64,000 bases of DNA from Paraphysomonas bandaiensis (lineage: Eukaryota > Chrysophyceae): positions 47,156 to 111,155 of the forward strand of contig CBFFRP010000366.1 in assembly GCA_965644295.1 (NCBI GenBank). Direction: 5' to 3'. Under the pieces are notes generated by a model that did no database searches, had not been told where the DNA came from, and was given only the letters and a program-made list of their open reading frames with translations. The position numbers were made by a program, and so were the translations under genes. This document shows positions 57,189 through 64,000 of this stretch, in pieces (position 1 is the first letter of the stretch; each line of letters opens with the position of its first letter).

Positions 57189-57305
57189 CGGACAGTACCC
57201 GGACTTCGCACGTGGTCACCCACCGTACTACTAACCGGGCCAGATGCAACTTAACTTCCGCGAGCGGAACGAGAGCGGGTGCGGTTTGCATTGTATGACC
57301 GTCCA
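57189..57305 (-). rRNA. 5S ribosomal RNA, copy 5
   Basis: Identical unit, 306 bp from copy 4; the last complete gene in the array. Confidence 0.93.
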
Positions 57306-57494
57306 TGCTGAGTCTAAATGATTTAGTGTATAGTAATACACTGCTTTGCGTGCAAGGTACATGACAAATGCAATAATATTGGCACATACTGTATATATTC
57401 ACCAAGAATAACTAAATATAGGCATATTTCTGTCAAAAACCATAAAATGTGCAGTAATACTTTCAACTTTTCTACATGCAAAAAACACAAAAAA

Positions 57495-57582
57495 CGGACA
57501 GTACCCGGACTTCGCACGTGGTCACCCACCGTACTACTAACCGGGCCAGATGCAACTTAACTTCCGCGAGCGGAACGAGAGC
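57495..57582 (-). pseudogene. Truncated 5S rRNA, copy 6
   Basis: Matches the 5S unit from its 3' end up to GAGAGC (57582), then breaks into unrelated DNA. The 5' ~30 nt, including half of helix I, are missing. Confidence 0.85.
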
Positions 57583-59114
57583 TGTGACCACGTGGCATTT
57601 CCCATGCCCTATCTACGTGGCTATAGTATCACGCTATTGAGTCACATGCATGGTTACATTGACTTTTAGGACCCTATGTTGGTTTAAGACCCTATATCAG
57701 GACCCTATATATTGCTTTAGGACCTTCATTGTGTTCAGGATACATATTATGCAACACCATTTGGACATTGGTAATGTACCACAGTGTACCTACATATTGA
57801 GCCAACGTTCGGGTATGATGTCCAATTTTTATCTGCTGCTGATGATGTACGACTATGATCTGCTGCTGGTGACTTCGGTCGATGTGAAACCTGCTGCAAA
57901 TTTATATCAAAGTTATGTGGGCCCGTATTCCTGTGCAGCAGTTGCAGTATATACTTCCATATACATACATACATGTATTACCCGTACTACCCTATAGGGG
58001 GGCAAATACATGTGACCATCACAGGAGAGAAGTCGCTATTATACACTTGAGGTGCACGAGTGTTCATGCAAGGCTTATTGGGGTTGGATTGCAATGTGGT
58101 ATGCGTACTATACGTACTATATGTACCGTATTTATGTATTTCCTGGATTATGGGGTTTTCAGTCTCTGGTAGGGTATAGATACGTAGTATACGGTGTACT
58201 CTCGGCATATGGTGGTGAGCCATTCCCTATCAGGTTGCTGTGTATTTTTCAGTTTTGATTGAAGAGTTACACAACCTGTGGTGGTGTGATGACACCACGT
58301 GTGTTGCACCATGTTAGGAGTGTGTGTGTGTGCATATATGCTCCTGTGGTGTTTATCACTTGTTTTAAGTTAGACCAAAGCTTGGTGCTAGTGATCTTGG
58401 GTGCCAGCGGTATACCATTGCGCGGTGACTCTTCGCGGGAGTCACTAACTGAGTTTAGGTCTAAACTTGGAAAAAAGTGTTTTAATAATAATACCGTTAT
58501 TACTGTGCTTGTTGGTTCAGTGTAGGTGTTGTTGTAGTTTTATTGTTTACGAGCCAACACCCTGGTTATCAAACCGGGTGTTGTTATAGTAAATATTTAC
58601 TTTACTGCTCGTACAGAAATTTCTGTCTTTGCGCTGTTGTTTCACACTCTTATAAGAAACTAACTGCGACACGCTTCTTTGGGCTTGATTCTTTGGGCTT
58701 GTTGTCTGTTGCCTTCGGTTGCCTGTGGTTGTTGGTTGTCTGTTGCTCTCTGGGTGTGAGTTGTCAGTAGTTGTTCTCTAGGCTCTTTGTTCAGGGGTGA
58801 TTGTTTGATACACAGTGTGGTGACTGAGGAAATTCGGTTCTTTTCGAAGTCAATCGACCGTGGATACCGCCTGTGTGTTAACTGTTGTCACTTGTACAAA
58901 TCCGACGGGTTCAACGGGTTTGAGTGTTGAGTGTTGAGTGTTGAGTTTTTGGATTCTTACGCAGGGTTGTCTTTGGGATTTGTCTTGTGGTGTCTTGGTG
59001 TGTTGTTGAGTTCTGGGTCAGTGGTTCTAGGAGTTGCCAGGGTTGCTTGTCTCAGTGTGTTAGGGAAAAGTTTGGTGGATATAGTCTTTGAGGCGGAAGT
59101 CCTTCTCATTAACC
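57583..59114. other. Leader of the gypsy element; LTR not resolved
   Basis: 1.5 kb between the 5S array and gag. Contains a triplicated GGACCCTATAT-like motif (57668-57710), a hairpin CAACACCC...GGGTGTTG (58553-58583), a TATAAGAA box (58650) and a tandem GAGTGTT (58922-58946). The 5' LTR and primer-binding site probably lie here, but without the 3' LTR their ends cannot be set. Confidence 0.4.
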
Positions 59115-60923
59115 ATGTCTACTCCGACTGGTAAAACGAGGAGAGGCGGCAAGAAAACTCCTGGGAAAGATCAGGAAGCCGCTGGTAGTGGTGAAACCAA
59201 ACAAGACGCTGCTGGAGGTGTGCAGGATGTTGTTCAGGAGTCTTCTGCTCCAAACATCAATCCAAACCAGGAGATTTTGGATACAGTTCGTGCCATGTCT
59301 CAGTCTTTTACAGAGGTGGCTACTGCAGTGTCTAACCTCAGCAGCAGGATGCAAATATTGGAGAATAGAGTACAAAATGTTGAGGATGGTGAGAGCAGTC
59401 AGTCTCAGGCTTCTGTGGGCTCACATCAGCGGCAAAAGGTTACCAAGCGCACGTCGAAACACAAACGTCAGCCGAGGTATTCCACTCTGGAAAACATGGC
59501 TAAGTTTCGCATTATTCCTCAGGAGGAAGATAGCAACAAGGAGGACGATGGTTCGAATCCCGATGTTGATGGTGATGGTGTTAATGATGTGCCTACCCTC
59601 ATGGATAACATCTTTAAGGGCAAGAAAGCGGGCAAGTTATTCAGGGATTTGAAGAAAAGTTCTGAGGTGGCTAGTGCCAAAACAGTTACCATAACTAGAG
59701 AGGAAAGGAGGTGTCATGTTCGCATCAATGACTTTAAGTTGGGTAAAGTGGCGAAGGCGATCAAAGACATCTTAGAGTTTCAAGAGCAAGAAGAAACTGA
59801 GGTGCGAATTCAAAAGGTACTTTCAACCAGTTTGAAGGCACATCTGCGGAATGTGTACAGCATCACACATGCGCAGCTAGCACAAATGGATGTTTCGGAT
59901 TTGCTTCTCATTGTGGCTCAGGAGACCAAGGTGTTCAATTGCGTGGCATTTTATAATGAACTCAGAGATTCCTTGAAACATATCCAGATCATGGACTGGA
60001 AGTATGTAAATGCTGTGACTTTTGAGGCATTCTATCATCAGCAATTGAACTTGATGCAGTCGTTCCAAACGATGTTGTCTATCATGTTGGTCTCAAACAA
60101 AACATGGTGTCCTCGTATCGATGACAAAGAGTACGGATTGATAAGACTCTTTAAGACTTTGAATGACGGGACCTATGTTAAGTATGTGTTGGGGTGCATG
60201 TCGACTAATAAATTTGACTCTATGAGCGAATTTTTCAAAGAGTATTCGGCTGTACTCTTGGATCATTATCAAGTAACCATCGCGTACCGACAGTTACCTA
60301 TGGAGTCGACTACGATGTTTCAACAGAAGCACGAGGACTATCTTAAGAGGAGAAAGGAACTATTCTCTCAACAGTCCAACAAACCTTCGTTGAACAGTCG
60401 TGTTGATTCTAAACCAAGGGTTTCGCAAGTGTCACATCTAGATACTTACGATGAGTCTGGAGGAAACTATAACGATGAGTGGGATGATAATGATGGGTAT
60501 GTACCCAATGATGATGATTTGTGGGATGCTCCGAGTGAGACTTGGCGGTCCAGTAATCTGGAGGTACATGACGATAAACAAGTCGCTATGATGACAGATG
60601 TGAAACCAATGTCGGGTAATGACGCAGCACTTGATGGGGAGCGTCGTGTTAACTCTGATAGGTCTCTGTCAGCCATGCATAGTAGGCCAACTGGTGCTCA
60701 GAATAGTAAGACCGATAAGTATGGGTGTCTTAGGAAAATCATGTATGGCAAGTGCGACAAAACAGACTGTCCATATAATCATAATGCGAAATGTCTGTTG
60801 GATTCTGCGTCCGAAATGCGGGACAAGATCGATGCGTATCTTAAGTCTGCGGGAAGCTCGGAGCAGAGGGACAAACAACCGACCATCTTGAGGAGGGATC
60901 ACTTCGGTGATTCCCGCCCTTGA
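59115..60923 (+). CDS. Ty3/gypsy-type Gag
   Basis: Structural protein of an LTR retrotransposon, 602 residues from ATG at 59115 (a slightly longer start at 59088 has poorer context). Lys-rich N-terminus (TPTGKTRRGGKKTPGK), a coiled-coil-like segment, a basic patch, a long capsid-like helical part and an acidic Asp/Asn-rich region. Near the end a zinc-finger-like motif CLRKIMYGKCDKTDCPYNHN is spaced C-x8-C-x4-C-x3-H, so it is CCCH-type rather than the usual CCHC knuckle. The frame stops at UGA (60921-60923) and reopens at once in the same frame as pol. Confidence 0.8.
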   Translation: MSTPTGKTRRGGKKTPGKDQEAAGSGETKQDAAGGVQDVVQESSAPNINPNQEILDTVRAMSQSFTEVATAVSNLSSRMQILENRVQNVEDGESSQSQASVGSHQRQKVTKRTSKHKRQPRYSTLENMAKFRIIPQEEDSNKEDDGSNPDVDGDGVNDVPTLMDNIFKGKKAGKLFRDLKKSSEVASAKTVTITREERRCHVRINDFKLGKVAKAIKDILEFQEQEETEVRIQKVLSTSLKAHLRNVYSITHAQLAQMDVSDLLLIVAQETKVFNCVAFYNELRDSLKHIQIMDWKYVNAVTFEAFYHQQLNLMQSFQTMLSIMLVSNKTWCPRIDDKEYGLIRLFKTLNDGTYVKYVLGCMSTNKFDSMSEFFKEYSAVLLDHYQVTIAYRQLPMESTTMFQQKHEDYLKRRKELFSQQSNKPSLNSRVDSKPRVSQVSHLDTYDESGGNYNDEWDDNDGYVPNDDDLWDAPSETWRSSNLEVHDDKQVAMMTDVKPMSGNDAALDGERRVNSDRSLSAMHSRPTGAQNSKTDKYGCLRKIMYGKCDKTDCPYNHNAKCLLDSASEMRDKIDAYLKSAGSSEQRDKQPTILRRDHFGDSRP

Positions 60924-63743
60924 TGGTTCGGTGGATGTGACGATACAGACAAGGAGGATTCCAATTCAAAGACTCGGGATGAGAATGATGAATGTTCAGT
61001 GCATTCTAATGATCTTAATGAGTTTGCGAATTCCTCCAATGTCTGTATCGGGGATCAGGCTAAGCTGTATGCCTGCTATCCTTCATCCAAGAGCTTCTCT
61101 TCAGCGCACACTATAGGAAGGATTACTTTAGATAGAAAATTTGGAATAGAGGAGTTAGTAAAAATATTGTGTGACACTGGAGCCCTCTCAGCCAATTATG
61201 TGTCGAGGGATTTGGTGGACAGATTGCGGAACAAACTAGAACCGAGCCGTTTTTATAAAGCTAAACACCGTGTGGTATTGGCGGATAGTAGAACGGTGAA
61301 GGATCTCAATGAAGGAGTCAGATTAAATTTAGTGCTGACTGATCCGAAGAGTCATACCTATCAATATACGGGTGAATTCTTTGTGATTGATATGACGAGT
61401 AATGATATTATTTTGGGGTTGCCTGCGCTGACTGGAAAATTATATCCTTTCATGTGTGCTGTTATGCGTGAGGCACATGACACTCAAATCGAGGGTGTCT
61501 CCGATAATGAAAATTCGAATGTGTTGTCATCTCTGGCAGGGGACACGGTTGACTCTGATGACCGTGTGCACCCATGGTCAAGAGCGAGTGATGCTATTGC
61601 CCCAGAGGATGAGGAAACTGAGTTACCGGTTCAATTCAAGGATGCGTTGACATTCTTAGGAAAGTCTAGGGAGGAAGCCCTCCAAGACTATCATGAGCAG
61701 ATAGAGACTCATGTCAGCGATGAAATGAAAAGTGAAACTAAGATTATGGAATTGTTGTCAACGAAGGCTGAAAAAGTGTTTGTGCCTGACGAATGGAGCG
61801 GTGTGAGAGGTGTGGACCCTTTGTCTCTAAAATGGAAAAGCACTCTCCCGGATCGAATGAAACCAAAGGCTCGCCCGATCAATCCTAAGCTGTGGGAAGC
61901 TTCGGAAAAGGAGTTTCGGCGACTGTGTGGCTATTTCTACCGAAAGAGTCGTTCTCCTTGGGCTTCATGCCTAGTGGTTGCTCCCAAAGCCACTCCTCCA
62001 TACATCCGTTTTTGTGGTGACTATGTGCAAATTAACAAGCACATGGAAGTGGGAAATTATACGATCCCTAATGTTAAGCATGAGTTGGACAAGATTATCA
62101 ACTTTCCGCTATACATGGATATAGATTTAACAAATGCTTTTCATCAAATTCCATTAGATGATGAAACTTCTGAGCGCCTATCAATTCAGACGCCTTGGGG
62201 GCAATTTGCTCCTAATTTCATGCCAGAGGGTATTGCTCCGGCCACGGGTGTTTTACAGGAAACTGTGAGAGAAATATTCGATGATTTCTCTGAGTGGGCC
62301 ATAGTCATTTTCGATAACATGCTTATATTGGCTAATGATGCCAGGGATGCTTATGAGAAGTTCGAAAAGATCATGGACAGATGTATTGAAAGGAATGTGA
62401 AACTTAAGATGCCAAAAAGCTGGTTGGGGTTTAGAAAGGTGGATTTCTTTGGATATGTTTGCCGTCACAAGTCATATGAGGTTAATCCCGATAAGAAGGA
62501 GGCTCTCGGCAAGATTCCAATGCCTACTAACACCAAACAGGCCAGATCGTTGCTGGGTAAAGGGGTATTCTTTTCTAGTTTTACGCCTAGATACTCTGAT
62601 TTAGTTGCTCACTTGACTGACATGACAAAGTCGAGTTTCAATTGGGATAAGTCCACATGGCGGCATGACTACGAGGCAGAGTATCGTCGTTTCATTGCCG
62701 GACTACAAGACGCTTGTGAGCTGTTTTATCCGGATTATAATCTTGAGTGGACATTGCGTACTGACGCTAGTGAGTTGGGAATAGGTTCAGTGTTATTGCA
62801 AAAGAAAATATTAGAGGATGGGAGCATACAGTGGCAGCCTATAGCTTTCATTTCCAAAAAGTTTTCTGCCCAAGCTCAGAAGTGGTCAACTATAGAGCAA
62901 GAGGCATATGGAATTTTCTACAGTGTTAAACACTTGGCTTATTACTTAATAGGCAAGCAATTCACAATTGAGACCGACCATAACAATCTATTGTGGATGG
63001 AATCTTCGGATGTTCCAAAGATTACACGATGGAGGATATTCTTGCAGTCTTTCAACTTCAGCATTCGTCATATATCTGGTGCCAAGAATTGGTTGGCGGA
63101 CTGGTTATCTAGAGAGCATCAGGTTGCTATACTCTCTGGAATATTCCCAGAGGAGGAATATGATGACGCCTATTTCATGGGGGATGACTGTAATGAGTAT
63201 GAGTACTTTAACTTTCTGGGTAACTTTATGAACCCGGATGATCGAGAGATTGAGGACCCTCCAACATCTCATGTATCACCGGAGACGGCGTTGCGTGAGG
63301 TTCATAACGCGCGAGTTGGACACATGGGGGGAAGGGCTACCTGGATACGCTTAAACAAAGAGTTCCCGGGTCATAATATTCCTTACAAGGTTGTTGAGGA
63401 TTATATCTCTAAGTGCCCAAATTGTGTGAAAACGAGGTTGGCTATGAAGGAGGCTCTTATCCCGATCGTACGAAATCTCAAGCCCCCAAATGCTCGTAGC
63501 GCGATTGGTATAGATGCTGTTGAGATTACACCTCACGGTGCAGAGGGATATACACATATCAACGTGGTGGTCAATCTTTTCACCAAGTTTGTGTACCTTG
63601 AACCTGTCAAAGGTGTGACGGCTCTTAATCTTGCAAATACTATATGGAAATACTGGAGTCATTACGGTCACACAGATCTAATAATCTCGGATCAAGGACC
63701 GGATTTGACTTCAGATTTGTTCAAACAGTTGACGGAGTTGTAA
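60924..63743 (+). CDS. Ty3/gypsy-type Pol, truncated in integrase
   Basis: Polyprotein in the same frame as Gag, so probably made by readthrough of the UGA at 60921; internal initiation at 60999 is the alternative. Order: protease (CDTGA active-site triplet, then DIILGLPAL), reverse transcriptase (FCGDYVQINKHM; YMDIDLTNAFHQIPLDD; motif C reads IFDNMLIL, with Asn at the second Asp), RNase H (RTDASELGIGSVL; ETDHNNLLW), integrase with HHCC zinc finger (HNARVGHMG...CPNC) and catalytic GIDAVEI and ISDQGPD. The frame ends LFKQLTEL at 63743, before the catalytic Glu of the DDE triad, so integrase is incomplete. Domain order PR-RT-RH-IN identifies Ty3/gypsy. Confidence 0.88.
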   Translation, partial: WFGGCDDTDKEDSNSKTRDENDECSVHSNDLNEFANSSNVCIGDQAKLYACYPSSKSFSSAHTIGRITLDRKFGIEELVKILCDTGALSANYVSRDLVDRLRNKLEPSRFYKAKHRVVLADSRTVKDLNEGVRLNLVLTDPKSHTYQYTGEFFVIDMTSNDIILGLPALTGKLYPFMCAVMREAHDTQIEGVSDNENSNVLSSLAGDTVDSDDRVHPWSRASDAIAPEDEETELPVQFKDALTFLGKSREEALQDYHEQIETHVSDEMKSETKIMELLSTKAEKVFVPDEWSGVRGVDPLSLKWKSTLPDRMKPKARPINPKLWEASEKEFRRLCGYFYRKSRSPWASCLVVAPKATPPYIRFCGDYVQINKHMEVGNYTIPNVKHELDKIINFPLYMDIDLTNAFHQIPLDDETSERLSIQTPWGQFAPNFMPEGIAPATGVLQETVREIFDDFSEWAIVIFDNMLILANDARDAYEKFEKIMDRCIERNVKLKMPKSWLGFRKVDFFGYVCRHKSYEVNPDKKEALGKIPMPTNTKQARSLLGKGVFFSSFTPRYSDLVAHLTDMTKSSFNWDKSTWRHDYEAEYRRFIAGLQDACELFYPDYNLEWTLRTDASELGIGSVLLQKKILEDGSIQWQPIAFISKKFSAQAQKWSTIEQEAYGIFYSVKHLAYYLIGKQFTIETDHNNLLWMESSDVPKITRWRIFLQSFNFSIRHISGAKNWLADWLSREHQVAILSGIFPEEEYDDAYFMGDDCNEYEYFNFLGNFMNPDDREIEDPPTSHVSPETALREVHNARVGHMGGRATWIRLNKEFPGHNIPYKVVEDYISKCPNCVKTRLAMKEALIPIVRNLKPPNARSAIGIDAVEITPHGAEGYTHINVVVNLFTKFVYLEPVKGVTALNLANTIWKYWSHYGHTDLIISDQGPDLTSDLFKQLTEL

Positions 63744-64000
63744 ACCTGTGCAGGTTTAAAGCAGGTTTATAATCATCAGCACTATCTTCTATTTTATATG
63801 CTGGGCTGTGATATATAATTCTTTTGAAGAGTTATTATTATTACAGTTTGGATGTATACATATATATGCGTACATACTAACCTAGTTTCTCTCTTTCACC
63901 CACACATATATGTATAGGTTGTGACCCTTCTACAGAATATATATATATGTTGTATCCTTACCCTAATATATGGTATATATGTGTACATGGCTCTATATTC
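63744..64000. other. Intergenic, AT-rich
   Basis: TATATA/ACATAT-rich sequence to the window edge; no supported feature. Confidence 0.45.

Larger units (their letters stand above)
55951..57582. repeat. 306-bp tandem 5S rDNA array
   Basis: Five full units and one partial, seemingly identical in sequence: ~117 bp of gene plus ~189 bp of AT-rich spacer. Spacer transcripts contain no second recognisable RNA gene. The open frames in the spacer repeat every 306 bp and are not genes. Confidence 0.93.
59115..63743 (+). mobile_element. Ty3/gypsy LTR retrotransposon, 3'-truncated
   Basis: Gag and pol are open over 4.6 kb with only the gag-terminal UGA between them, so the insertion is young. The 3' part of integrase and the 3' LTR are absent: sequence after 63743 shows no similarity to pol. 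A short repeated GCAGGTTTA follows the break. Confidence 0.82.

Noticed and set aside
55906-57529. Repeated 68- and 79-residue frames every 306 bp
   Set aside because: They fall in the 5S rRNA gene and its spacer and repeat only because the unit is tandem.
55951-57582. CRISPR-like direct repeats
   Set aside because: The unit is 306 bp, has no short repeat-spacer pattern, and contains a recognisable 5S rRNA; the genome is eukaryotic.
59548-59566. tRNA B-box-like GGTTCGAATCCCGA
   Set aside because: It lies in the gag coding frame with no A-box or cloverleaf around it.

Overview
The window is nuclear DNA of a unicellular eukaryote. Protein genes are cut by short GT-AG introns (mostly 44-60 bp) that restore reading frame when removed. 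There is a Pol III-type 5S rRNA tandem array, and DNA and LTR transposons occupy much of the space between genes. The mix of genes (hybrid histidine kinase, MLO-like protein, PKA regulatory subunit, ALG9, a DNAJC7-type co-chaperone, a BLOC-2/HPS6-like protein) fits a free-living or symbiotic protist. An opisthokont-related lineage is possible, but I cannot name the species from sequence alone.

Layout: 1-3137 is the 3' part of a membrane hybrid histidine kinase whose 1.2-kb intron carries a SET-domain fragment. 4633-8142 holds two piggyBac elements, one with an intact intron-containing transposase and one dead. 8567-10251 holds two nearly identical, divergent secreted lysozyme genes in an inverted repeat. 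12700-16400 (-) is an MLO-like seven-helix protein with C-terminal EF-hands. 18406-21555 (-) is one gene with two SETD3/Rubisco-methyltransferase-like modules behind a signal peptide. 22127-23955 is a TPR + J-domain co-chaperone. 24147-29041 is a nest of transposons: a 1.7-kb foldback element with a related empty site nearby, and a decayed Ty1/copia element. 29099-31089 (-) is ALG9, divergent from a large receptor (31419-36570) that joins two periplasmic-binding-protein-like domains to a multi-pass membrane domain. 39883-42798 is an intronless HPS6-like gene. 43215-44631 (-) is the PKA regulatory subunit, and 45566-50420 is a 24-exon gene coding an N-terminal helical bundle, a pseudokinase, a coiled coil and ankyrin repeats. 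54072-55595 (-) is an intronless bacterial-type homospermidine synthase. 55966-57582 is a 306-bp tandem array of 5S rRNA genes. 59115-63743 is a Ty3/gypsy element with gag and pol in one frame separated by a single UGA, truncated inside integrase.

Several genes concern sensing and signalling: histidine kinase phosphorelay, cAMP/PKA, an MLO-EF-hand calcium protein, a PBP-type receptor and the pseudokinase-ankyrin protein. There is no operon-like unit that ties them together. The strongest candidate for something undescribed is the pseudokinase-ankyrin gene, whose N-terminus resembles an MLKL/HeLo-type helical bundle. The tandem-SET secretory protein, the MLO-EF-hand fusion and the double-PBP receptor are the next most unusual architectures. 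Splice structures were inferred by eye from frame continuity and GT-AG signals; no transcript evidence or database search was available.
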